Of a stretch of 64,000 nt of DNA, positions 44,131 to 54,635 are shown in pieces. The notes beneath the pieces were generated by a model. That model was not told the DNA's origin and did not search any database. It worked only from the letters and a program-made list of their open reading frames with translations. Each line of letters begins with the position of its first letter. Position 1 is the stretch's first letter. A program made the translations under genes and the position numbers. The stretch comes from Branchiostoma floridae (lineage: Eukaryota > Chordata > Leptocardii > Amphioxiformes > Branchiostomatidae): assembly GCF_000003815.2 (NCBI RefSeq), contig NC_049994.1:5194257-5258256 (forward strand). Reading direction: 5' to 3'.

Positions 44131-45453
44131 GTGGAAGTGTCCCACTGTGACGTTAACAGGGTTATAGTTCAAAGAATTTTGAAATTGATCCAAGTAGCAC
44201 TTAGCAGTTCCTGGAGTGCCACCAACTGACCTGTGCATCTGGTGCTGCAGTCCAATCCTGGGAGTTAGAAACTGTTTCTACTCGCCTCTAGTGTTTCAGT
44301 GATTGCACTCTGACCCTGTGAGTAATGGCAAAGTATGCCGGACAGGAATATCAAACTCGGAGATTCGAGGATGAATCTAAAAAAGAAAAGGGGTGGAGTG
44401 TAACAGTGGTGTTCAAGTGCCACCAATTAAACCAGTTGGCCTAGTGGCAATAGTGTTGGGGGGCCCATGTACAAATTCCAGGAGCCAGGGGAGGATTTTT
44501 CTTCTCTCCTGCCTGTCTTTCAAGAAGGGTCAAGAATGGGAGAAAGTCCTGACTTTTAAATCCCCCGCGAGACATTAGGCCAGGACAATGATGAATAGAA
44601 TGCTCAACAGTTGCCTGACTTTCAGACCAGTTCGTAAGAATCTGATGAAGTAGCAAATACGCCGGGATTGTCTCAAACACATTTCAAGGCAGTATTCACT
44701 AATGTTAAATATTTACAAATTCCTTCTGTAATAGCAAAATGGTTACAGTATCTTAATCAAAGCTTGTGTCGGGTACTTGCAGAGTAGAGTACTAATGTCT
44801 TTTCCCTCAAGATTCAATGGTACATCAAAATCCTAGTTCCTGTAATGTGAGGCCAAACATGACTAATCTGGTCCAGATGAAGTTCCACATGCATGTTGTC
44901 CTCAACACAGAGAAGGTTGTATTACTATTACACACATGTTGACACTTGATGTAACACTTTCAAATTTCAATCCCTAGATTACTCTGTACGTGTGTGCATC
45001 TTTAATAGGACAGGGTCTACTCTACTCTACAAAAGTATGTGTACATGCACACACTGTACATGTACATTGTATCTTGCTCTTTTTTTCAAAATCTGAAATG
45101 AGCTTGACAACCAAACAATAAATTAATATTTACCTGTTTTGTCTGTAATTTCATTATCAGGTTGCCTTTTGTACATTGTGTTTGGCTTTGTTTAATAGAA
45201 AAATAGAAAGGGAACTTAGAAAAGTCAGAATTGATAAGTACACAATCATTTGTATTATGATATACATGTAAAACATACCTTTACATACAATTAAATTAAT
45301 TTTTCGGGGAGTCTGATTGTCCAGTATATATAGCTAGACCTCTCACCTAGCTATCATAGCTAGACATCAAAATCTAATTGTAAAGGATAGATCAACTCTA
45401 CTCATATCATTGTCTTGGAGCTAGCTCCTCTGTCTCTCACTGGGCCAAATGTA

Positions 45454-46286
45454 CAGTCAAACCTGCCCAAGTCGACCACCCGGGGGACCGGGAAAAAGCG
45501 GTCGATTTGGACAGGTGGTCGCTGAGAAGAGTATCGACTCAAAACATGCCCGACGCATAGCATAAATGGTTTCCGTTGTGTTTAATGGCAAGTAGCAAGC
45601 ACACGCACGCAAAGAAGTAAGTAAGCGAGGTCTTTAATGTCAAATACAACACGCACATGCACGCGAAAGGTACACGGTAGTTATTTCAGATACGGCGATC
45701 AAGAACACAGCGACGCATAAAGGCTTGTATGGTAACTGACAGAATCAAAGTTCCCCTACTGTCTAAAACGTTAGTGTACAAATATTGAGACGATCGTAGA
45801 CGCAGGAATGCAACATGGACAGATCTTTCTTAAAAAGGTATGAGCTACACAGATCTTTCTTAAAAAGGTATGAGGCTATATACGTTTCAGCATTTGTTCA
45901 CTTTATGATAGAGATTTAAAAAAAAAAACTTCTGTAACAACAAAATTTGGATTTTCTTACAACGAAATTTCCTCCCATATTACAGTAGACTGCCCCATTG
46001 ACCGCCGCCATCTTTATTCTAAACATTACATCGACGTAAACTGGCCGATTTCGGCACAAAATGGCGCTAGTTATCATCAAAGATCGATGATAACCTCAAG
46101 GTTGAAAATGACGCGACCGTTATGGGTCCCATGTTTGGCCGGTCGCGGTCGCGTTGGCCAGGTGGTCGTTGAGGAAAGGTCGCTTAATGCTTACGTCAAT
46201 GGGAGAAAAAATCGGGACCGAGAAAAAACGGTCGAAATGGCCAGGTGGTCGCTGAGAAGAGGTGGTCGCTCGGGCAGGTTTGACTG
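45454..46286. mobile_element. 833-bp element with cagtcaaacctgccc ends
   Basis: Ends cagtcaaacctgccc and gggcaggtttgactg are perfect inverted copies, each flanked by TA. Unusually, a subterminal block (gggaccg.gaaaaa.cggtcg ... caggtggtcgctgagaagag) appears as a direct repeat at 45484-45535 and 46212-46262, with a third partial copy near 46139-46180. No transposase is seen. Confidence 0.8.
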
Positions 46287-47829
46287 TACATGCTACAGGC
46301 CACAAAGACAAAGAAGTTGTGTGAGTCTGTTTTCCAAGCGCCTGGTCTGTATTACCCCCTAAGGGATCAGGCAGGACAGCATTTCCTTGGCCTGGAACTG
46401 ACCACATCTGGAATATAGGGGACATAGCCCCTTGAGTCCCTTCTAAATTGAGGTCCTAAGATTGATTCTATACTTAAACCTTGTTGAGCAATGTCAAAAA
46501 GTAATCTTTTGCTAAAAAAAATATGATGATGTTTGCCCAGAAAATTTAGGGCTGGGAGGGATTATGTTGAATATCAAGTTGACTCTTGCATTCTTTTTAG
46601 ATTCCAAACACCTCATAGACAGAGGAGAATGTAATGAAACATCTGTAGAATTTTCTCAAAATAGTGCTAGTCTACAGTTTCTGGAGAGTAGAATCTTTCT
46701 GTGGGAAGCCTTTTTCCCATATACTTTCAGCAGCTTAAGGCAATCTTGGACAAGACAAAAGCTAGACCTGATGGCAGATCTTGTGTTGAAAGATCGTACT
46801 ATTTTTAAAATTTTGAGCAGCAAAAGTGGCTGTCAGAGGAACCTCTTCTGGTCAGAAAACATCATATATTTTCCCAAACATCTGCTTGAAGTATAGATCT
46901 TGAAGCAAGGACACCTGATACATCCTGTCCAGTATGTCAGTGCCCTGCATGCCCCAACATCTGCTACCCATCTATTCTAAACAATGAGGGTATAATATGG
47001 TATATGTGTATTGTGTTCCTTGGAATTTGAAAACTATCATAAGGCACAACAAAAATTTTGAATTGTTGGATATGGCTTGTGCACTAACTTGTAGTGAACT
47101 TGATGAAGGAACTTTGAATTTCGACCTAGTGGTACACATAAGTGTGTCAGCTTTTACATTGTATAGTACAAACAGTTACAGTGCTGGTGCTGGGAATATA
47201 TCATGCTGCCTCTGAGACAGATTTCAAGATACCCCACCCCCAGAGAACATTGTTGACTTAAGTCATTTCATGGCCAATTAATGATGACACCACTAACATG
47301 GGCCTGAGGAATATATCCCCTAGCCTGTCCAAACCAGCTTGGATCTTGGAAGAAACAAAATCTTTCTTTTAGAGCACTTAATTCTCTGAAAAGAAAGCAA
47401 CAATGAAGTATTCCACATCATTTTTCAATGCTGTAATGTTATGGATGTTAACACAACTTTCATATCTGTTCCAATCTCTTTTGCTTTCTATTCATCTTTT
47501 CAAAGGGACTTGACTCGAGAAGGGAGTGTTATCTTCAACAGATTATGTATCAAATAATATATTGTATAAACACCTGAATTTTTGCAGCATTCCGCAGCAT
47601 GTGTGTTTGTAAAATAATGACATTAATGATTAAATAAACCCATGCAGACCCTACCCAGGCATTTCCTATATGTATAGACACTTGGTATTCTTTCATAATG
47701 AATATTTTTGGCATAAATGAGGGGCAATATGCACACCAAGAAGGCCAATTCTTCACAAGACATTAAGGAACATATAACAAGGGTTTTCATGTCGCCCCTC
47801 AAAAATTGCCTTTATTTGTAAGACTAAGG
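46287..47829. other. Non-coding stretch
   Basis: A 110-codon open frame at 46564-46896 has no recognisable features. Positions 46860-47345 share a collinear series of blocks with 42750-43520. Confidence 0.4.
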
Positions 47830-47936
47830 TAGCCTGAGTATCATCCGTATTCTACCGGGGCTCCTTACTGTGCCTCGTTATCCTTTAGGGAAGTGTGTGT
47901 AAGGAGCCCCGGTAGAAATAGGATGGTACCCAGGCA
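47830..47936. mobile_element. Foldback MITE with 10-bp target duplication
   Basis: Arms tagcctgagtatcatcc and ggatggtacccaggca, plus a longer inner inverted match ctaccggggctccttac, fold the 107 bp back on itself. It is flanked by the perfect direct repeat aagactaagg at 47820-47829 and 47937-47946. Confidence 0.9.
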
Positions 47937-48484
47937 AAGACTAAGGGTCTGCCTAAACACTTAAAATGAACTCAAACTTTCAAAGAGCCAAAAAATAAAC
48001 ACCTGCATAGACTTGTGTGTTTAGCGGTGAGAAATAAATCCCCCTTTGCCAGCGGAACTAATCTCAAAAGTTAGATTGGTGAAAGCTTGTTTGTAACTGA
48101 AGAAATTAGCAGGTAAAGTTTTGCAGCCGTGCGGTAAGTCGCAGGTATACAGTGCTAGCCGCCTGGGTTCTGAGTGGTGCGGTTCTACAATAGCAGGGAA
48201 AAAGAGCCTTTTGTGGGGATTTACTAATCATAAAAAAAAAAGAACTTGACCTATGTATAGTTGACGTTGGCAATTTTTTGGGTATAGGGTAAATGTGCTC
48301 AACAAAGAATGCAAAATCTGCTGAAATTTCGCATAGCTTCATTTTGAACGCGCCCAAGTAAACCACGAATTATAACATAGAAGTCTATGGGAAGAAAAAA
48401 ACTCATCAATGAGACCTTAGGTGTCCAAATTACAATAACCCCTTTAAAACAAGCATAGCAATTACAAAATACAGGAAAGCCATT

Positions 48485-48600
48485 ATTTATTTATTTATTT
48501 ATCTATTTATTGGTTTGGCTGCACCGAACACACAGCCAGGGCTGCCCAACTAGCCTATGGCTATTACAAAGGGCTAGCCCTAGAGATTTCCACCAGAAGT
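48485..48600 (-). repeat. LINE 3' tail-like repeat
   Basis: tttatttatttatt (aataaa on the minus strand) followed by cagccagggctgcccaacta and ggctattacaaagggctag, also found near 12063-12110. Confidence 0.6.
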
Positions 48601-48799
48601 CACTTTGGCTGCTTGTCAGTAACTGTAATTAGAAGTCAGGTATGACAGATCTGATGCAGGTTAACAGGGCTCTATGTTCTCTTATTTTCGTAAGTAAACA
48701 TTAACTTGACAATTTAACATACTACTTTTGATGTACATATACAGCCTACAGACTGAACTGATTACATTCACCTGTGTGTATGGAGATTGCAGAAATCTG

Positions 48800-49058
48800 A
48801 TATGTAACTGCAATCTACAGATAAGTGTATGCAGTCTTATAAATTTACTGTGGTGTGCAGATAGGTGACTGTAGTCTGCAGTCAGGTATCTGCTATCTGC
48901 AGATACCTATCTGCACCTGCAGATAGGTGACTGCAATGTGCAGATAGGTGACTGCAGTGTGCAGATAGGTGACTGCAGTGTGCAGATAGGTATATGCAGT
49001 CTGCAGATAGGTGACAGCAATCTGCAGATATCGTATGGAGAATTTCTCGTTTTAGTTG
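48800..49058 (+). repeat. 21-bp minisatellite block, copy 2
   Basis: Repeats of gcagataggtgactgcagtgt with 21-bp spacing at about 48918-48995, flanked by gtatggagaatttctcgttt. It is the inverted counterpart of 37661-37960. Confidence 0.85.
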
Positions 49059-49059
49059 A

Positions 49060-49282
49060 GAATGTGTTATTTGTAAATTTTGCTCTTTTTATTAAGGTTA
49101 TGTTGCTTTGGTGGAGGCCACTAATTAGCATACATACTTCTCCAGTCAAGGGTCACATATGTTACAGAATGGAAAGAATTCTATTGTGTTGTGTCAAATT
49201 TTCCAACGGTGTGATTGGATAAAGGAATAAAACTGATTTAATATAAAAAGAATTTGACGTTTTGTAATTATTATTTCCTTAA
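49060..49282 (+). repeat. Dispersed repeat (pair with 26770-27050)
   Basis: Collinear with 26770-27050 (see there). Directly follows the 21-bp minisatellite. Confidence 0.8.
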
Positions 49283-49296
49283 CCTGTATATTTATG

Positions 49297-49534
49297 CCCG
49301 TTTTGGGCCCAAAATGGCATTTTTGCAAAGGCGCGGACATGCGGAAAGTTTTCGGGGTCCAAAAATGGAATTTCCCCAGACCGGCCGAGATGGCCCGTTT
49401 TGGGCCCAAAATGGCATTTTTGCAAAGGCGCGGACCTGCGGAAAGTTTTCGGGGTCCAAAAATGGAATTTCCCCAGACCGGCCGAGATGGCCCGTTTTGG
49501 GCCCAAAATGGCATTTTTGCAAAGGCACGGATCT
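49297..49534 (+). repeat. 97-bp tandem repeat, about 2.4 copies
   Basis: Units start cccgttttgggcccaaaatg at 49297, 49394 and 49491. The copies are almost identical, so the array is recent. Because 97 is not a multiple of 3 and few stops occur, several frames stay open on both strands; none is a credible gene. Confidence 0.95.
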
Positions 49535-49559
49535 GTAGATAGTCTTTTTTTGAGAAAGA

Positions 49560-49946
49560 GAAATATGTTGATGGGTAAATAATGTGCAAATAAAGACCCA
49601 ATTCGCATAATTAATGAGAAAATGCTATTATGATAATCCCACTGGTAAATGACTGGAATTTCTCACTTGTGGCATTTGGAAGTTTAATGTACAGGTGGGC
49701 ATCATTAAACATAAAATATGCAAATGAAGACCTCATTTGCATGAATTATCAAAATGCTATTAAAGCCTTCTTTCTGAGCAGATTGTGTACATCTGTTATT
49801 TGGGTGGAGAATCAACCAATATAATTTATGCATAATGGAGATCAAAGGATATAATCTATACATCATTTATGGAAATTAACTTATTTGCATAATTGATGAC
49901 AATGAATACATCATTTGGCGAAGGTATGAGTTCGTGGAACTCTAGT
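49560..49946 (+). repeat. Repeat ending in a gagttc-gtg-gaactc hairpin
   Basis: AT-rich segment with several tttgcat(g)aatta blocks that ends gagttcgtggaactctagtt. The same terminal motif, more or less intact, is at 25117-25145 and 27460-27480 and inverted near 54636-54655. Confidence 0.5.
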
Positions 49947-50304
49947 TAATGAATATCATTGCCACACTAAGGAGATTTAGCAGCTGCATTAGGTCAGTAC
50001 ATTGAAATAGGAAGATATCAGTACTGAATAAATCATACGTGACAGAATAACTACAAGGGCCATCTGAGACAAAAAAAGGTAGGAAAAGTCGTCTCAACAA
50101 CTTCAAGGTACTGTGGTTGGTTACATGCTTAAGAAATCCAAAATAAGTAATGTTCATCCATGCCCAAACTTACACACTCCGAAAATGGAATTTTAGACTT
50201 TTGCATGGTGCACAACCAACACGGTAAAAAAACACTTTTCCAACCACGCAACCACGGACAAAAGGAAAAAAATACACAATATGTCTACAGACACCCAATA
50301 CATT

Positions 50305-50712
50305 TCATTTCATTTCCTTTATTGATTCACAACATAACAGACATACACATTGTGGTAGCCTGAATGGCGTTGGAATGTACAACAAACATATGGCCTGATC
50401 CGTCCGCATATATACATAAGAACAATATAAAATTACACAAAAAAATATACAACTCTAACAATTGAGTGCCATCATTACCACCATCATTACAAGCTAAGTG
50501 TCTATAGTCTTATTGTACAACTTGATGGCTTTGTGCAGGAAGGAGTTCTGGAGTCTTTTAGTTCTAGCTGGGGGGATGGAGATAGTGTTTTTGTTTCTTA
50601 GTGATCGTCCCGTAGCAGTTGATCTGGAAGCTGGGACCAGGTCATGTAGTGGATGCTCAGCATCCAACATTTGTCTGAATAGTTTGACAGCTGCATCCTC
50701 GCGTCGCGACAC
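50305..50712 (-). pseudogene. LINE reverse-transcriptase 3' fragment
   Basis: The minus strand from 50712 to 50494 encodes the end of a non-LTR polymerase (EHPLHDLVP, TGRSLRNKNTISIPPARTKR, NSFLHKAIKLYNK, stop). A tail with aataaa on the minus strand lies at about 50318-50325. Heavily 5' truncated. Confidence 0.75.
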
Positions 50713-50865
50713 AGGATTTCATGCAGGCCTGAGGTCTACGAACTCTTGTCGTTTCTGTGTTGATCTCCAGAGTCCTCTCCCGAAAGTCCACCCCTATGGT
50801 GGCCTCTGTTTTATCAAGAAACTTCCCACCACAGGCAAATATACAAAAGTAACGGTCTCCTCTGT

Positions 50866-51094
50866 CAGCACTGGAACACCAGTGCTGAAGTGGTCGTCAG
50901 CACTGGAAGTCCAGTGCTGAGCCGGCGTCAGCACTGGAAATCCAGTGCCGAGGCAGCTTCAGCACTCGAAGCCCTCCTGTCAGCACTGGAAACCGAGTGC
51001 TGAGACTACAATCAGCACTGGATTTCCAGTGCTGAGGACATTTCAGCTCTGGAAATCCAGTGCTGACAAATATTCTACACTGGAAACCGAGTAT
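50866..51094. repeat. Regularly spaced array of short palindromes
   Basis: Near-perfect 22-bp palindromes (cagcactgga, two bases, tccagtgctg) start at 50866, 50898, 50929, 50981, 51013 and 51044, with a half copy at 50960 and a decayed one at about 51076. Spacing is 31-32 bp apart from the half copy. Spacers of about 9-10 bp differ from each other. Confidence 0.9.
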
Positions 51095-51165
51095 AAAATG
51101 TATAAAGTTGGTGAAAAGAACTTACATTCTGTAACAAAATATAAATGGACAACTGTATTATACAA

Positions 51166-51590
51166 TGTTTTTTAAATGATGCTTCTTTGCCGCACAAGCC
51201 GGAATGTGTCGTCCACCTGTAACTACCTATTCTTTGTAAAAAAAAAAACAAGCAATCTCTTTACCACACAGATAGACCAACTGTTAGTTGTCTAACTCTG
51301 ACTACCTATTGTTTTTTAAATGATGCTACTTTGCCGCACAAGCAGAATGTGTCGTCCACCTGTAACTACCTATTCTTTGTAAAAAAACAAACAAGCGATC
51401 TCTTTACCACACAGATAGACCAACTGTTAGTTGTCTAACTCTGACTACCTATTGTTTTTTAAATGATGTTACTTTGCCGCACAAGCAGAATGTGTCGTCC
51501 ACCTGTAACTACCTATTCTTTGTAAAAAAAACAAGCGATCTCTTTACCACACAGATAGACCAACTGTTAGTTGTCTACCTCTGACTAAAA
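51166..51590 (+). repeat. 143-bp tandem repeat, three copies
   Basis: Copies start tgttttttaaatgatg at 51166, 51310 and 51453, each containing tttgccgcacaagc, tgtcgtccacctgtaactac and cacacagatagaccaactgt. Near identical, hence recent. Confidence 0.95.
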
Positions 51591-51849
51591 AGACACTACT
51601 TTGCCACAAGTATAGAATATGTGATTTGTTGATTTAAAATTTTCGTATCAATTGACCAAAAGAAAAGAAACTTGAGTGCCATTAACTGTATACACAATTA
51701 ACAATATCACAAGTGTCTACTCTAGTCTAAAGCTAGTGCCACGCAAGATCTGCTTGGAGATTAAATAACACACATAGATATACCTAAGTCTAAAGGAAAT
51801 AACTGAGATAGCCGTACGGACGCATGCTACTAGTACACGATATTACGTT

Positions 51850-51932
51850 CAGCACTGGAACGTTCCAGTGCTTTATAAACGTCAGCACTGGAAGCCCAGA
51901 GCTGAAGTTTTTACAGCACTGGTCTTCCATTG
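51850..51932. repeat. Second stretch of the palindrome array
   Basis: Further copies at 51850-51872, 51883-51904 and a half copy at about 51913, again about 31-33 bp apart. The array appears interrupted by the sequence between 51095 and 51849. Confidence 0.85.
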
Positions 51933-51943
51933 AATAATTCATT

Positions 51944-52034
51944 ACACTCACTCACTCACTCACTCACTCACTCACTTACTCACTCACTCGATCACTCACT
52001 CAATCACTCATTCATTCACTCAATCAATCACTCA
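51944..52034 (+). repeat. (CACT)n microsatellite
   Basis: Imperfect tetranucleotide run cactcactcactcact drifting into caatcactcattc, immediately before the retrotransposon. Confidence 0.95.
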
Positions 52035-52048
52035 GAGAGAGAGCCGGG

Positions 52049-54060
52049 ATGGAAGATGAACCTGTTGGGACAGATAGAATGGAAACGACCAGGGTCCGAA
52101 GCGGCCTCCAAACGGCAATCGACAAGAGAAAAGTGGTGATGAGGACTTGCAGCTGCGGATGGAAGAAAGACACCACCTATAGGGGCCTGCGTATTCACCA
52201 GGGGAAAACGAACTGCCAGGGTAAGAGGCAACACACCCGCACAGTGTCAACTGGTCAGACGGAAGAGGACATGGGGCAGGTGTCTACCCACAGAACCCAA
52301 GACCTCACCAGTGAAGCACCAAGCCAGGGCAGTAGTAGTACCCCCCTGGCGTCTGCAGATGAAGTTAGAGAGCGGACAGTGCCGGAACCTAGAGTAGAGC
52401 CAGTCTCACAGCAGGAAGTAGTAGCAGGGACAACTCCCTGTCCACAAGAACCAGCTCCAGAGAGGAGAGAGAAGATTAAGTGGCCAGAGCGAATAACAAA
52501 GAATGGGAGAAGTTAGATTACGATTTACATCAGATCCTCGAGCAGGGGCTGAAAGGCGACGTAGATAGGAAACTTAACCAGTTCGACAATTTAGTGTACA
52601 GCTACTGCAGCGAAAGGTTCGGCACATAGAAGAAGGCGGGAAAAGAGGCCCGTGAAAAGCAGACGAGTCGCAGAGAGAGAGAGATTGCAACATTGGTCCG
52701 CAGACGTCGCCAGTTGAGGAAGAGATGGCGAAAAGCAAAGCAAGAAGAGAAGGAAGGTCTAGAGACGTTATGGGAAGAAATCAAATCGAAGTTGAAAAGC
52801 CTTAGGAGAGCCGAGAGACTAGGAAGAAAGCGGAAAAGGAAAGCCAAAGAGAGAAACCAATTCTTCAAAAACCCATACAAGTTTGCCAGAAACTTGCTTG
52901 AGGAAAAGAAAGGATCGAGGCTCTCTTCAGATTTCTAGGGAAGATTTGGAGTTGCATCTCAAACAAACGTACAGCGATCCCCAGAGAGATTAAGAGTTGG
53001 GGTCCCCAGGGTATGTGCCCAGACCAACTGAACCCGAAACACCATTTGATGTATCCCTCTCCAGGTGGAGTGAGTTGGAGACAGCTATCAAGAAAGCGAG
53101 GGCTGGTTCAGCACCAGGACCAAACGGTGTGTCCTATCAGATATACAAGAAGTGTCCAAAGATTGGGAGACTGCTCTGGAAGCTATTTAGAGTTGCGTGG
53201 AAGAAACAGTTTATCCCCTAGTGCTTGGAGAAGAGCAGGAGGAGTACTAATCCCGAAAGAGAAAGTTTCCACAGACATCAAGCAGTTCCGAAATATATCA
53301 CTTTTGAATGTAGAGGGAAAGCTGTTTTTCTCCATCTTAACAAAGCGGATGATAACCTACCTGCTCGCCAACAGTTAACAGTTACATTGACACTGAAGTC
53401 CAGAAGGCAGGGGTGCCAGGCTTCCCTGGATGTATTGAACACGCAAGCACGATATGGCAACAGATTCAGATGGCAAGACGCCAAAAGGAGGACCTGCACG
53501 TAGTGTGGTTAGATCTCACCAATGCATATGGGGCAGTACCGCACAGCGTAATCCACTAGGCACTGAACTTCTTCTGGGTGCCAGAGACCATTAGAACCAT
53601 GATTCAGAACTACTTCCAGGACTTCAGAGTTAGTGTAACCACACCACAGTTCACTACAGGATGGCAACAGTTGGAAAAGGGAATAGCAATGGGGTTGCAC
53701 CATCTCACCTCTCCTTTTTGTTCTGGGTTTTGAAATATTCCTCATAGGTGCAAGAAAAGTCACGTGGCAGGTGGAATAAAACTGCCTTCAGGACAAAGAC
53801 TTCCGCCACTCAGGGCTTTCGTGGACGATGTGACCAGCATTCTCAGGAGTGCCCCGTGTACCAGACGGGTGCTGCAGAGGTTAGAAGAGTTAATAGAGTG
53901 GGCGCAGATGCGATTTAAGCCCAGCAAATCCAGAAGTCTGTCATTAAGGAAAGGGAAAATCAGCAGCAGAGTTTTCTCAATAAATAACCAAGACATTCCC
54001 ACAATCCAACAGGAACCTGTAAAAAGCCTGGGACGGCTTTACACATATGCATGTGACTAT
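52049..54060 (+). pseudogene. Decayed non-LTR retrotransposon with zinc-knuckle and reverse transcriptase
   Basis: The first open frame (52049-52516) carries a zinc-finger-like CSCGWKKDTTYRGLRIHQ, then C, typical of the head of one LINE polymerase family. Later pieces lie in different frames: a basic region LRRAERLGRKRKRKAKER (about 52800), SAPGPNGVSYQIYKKCPK (about 53110), ISLLNVEGKLFFSI (about 53300), VWLDLTNAYGAVPHS (about 53510) and the catalytic box in RAFVDDVTSI (about 53815). At least three frameshifts and several stops (for example at 52514-52516, 52936-52938 and 53219-53221) break it, and similarity ends near 54045, so it is 3' truncated. It cannot make an active enzyme. Confidence 0.9.
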
Positions 54061-54635
54061 AAATGTAATCTGCTACTGAACCATGGACTTATTTGAAGGG
54101 GGTTGAATCGCACAAAGTATGAAACAAACAGTTATCGCAAAAGCACACCAATATTAAAGAGAAACACTACTACACTAGTCAATAATTGTTGATTTCGAAG
54201 ACTTTTTTTCACAGATGACAAACAAACTAACAAACCTATTTCGACAAGACCTTAACCCGACGCTTCGACACTATTTTCTCTGTTATGAAAAGGAAATGAC
54301 GCATACCTGTTTCAGGTTGGTCACCAAGGACGGACTGTACCATGGGGGTAAATATTACATAAATCACGTTTGAAAGCCCAGAGACGTAATTTATGACATC
54401 ACGGGATTCACCCCCCCCCCTCAACCTTTAATTTGTTTTGCAATCAATCTTGCAGTCATTGACGAGATTATTTATAGGGGTTGTACATTATACATATGGG
54501 ATACACAATGTGGAAGAATGTTTGTAGCAATCAACAAGTAGCCAATGTTGCCTTGTATTGTCGAAGTCGCACACCATACGTATGGGGGGTGTACAAAAAC
54601 TACATTGCACTTTTTCTTGGTCAAATGATTAAAAA
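54061..54635. other. Non-coding stretch after the retrotransposon
   Basis: No gene or clear repeat recognised. A run of cccccccccc-like sequence lies near 54410. Confidence 0.4.

Larger units (their letters stand above)
40370..45453. other. Gene desert with scattered repeats
   Basis: No coding exon recognised. Contains a GC-rich, partly self-complementary block at about 41330-41530 (gccaagacagtcagg against ctgactgtcttggg), a MITE at 42389-42561, a retroelement tail at 43915-44130, and a block at 42750-43520 that resembles 46860-47345. Confidence 0.5.

Noticed and set aside
46564-46896. 110-codon open frame
   Set aside because: No recognisable motif, no splice context, AT-rich surroundings and a length expected by chance in a 64-kb window.
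50866-51094. CRISPR-like array of palindromic repeats
   Set aside because: Repeats and spacers are too short, spacers are only about 9-10 bp, and the DNA is eukaryotic with spliced genes. No cas genes are present.
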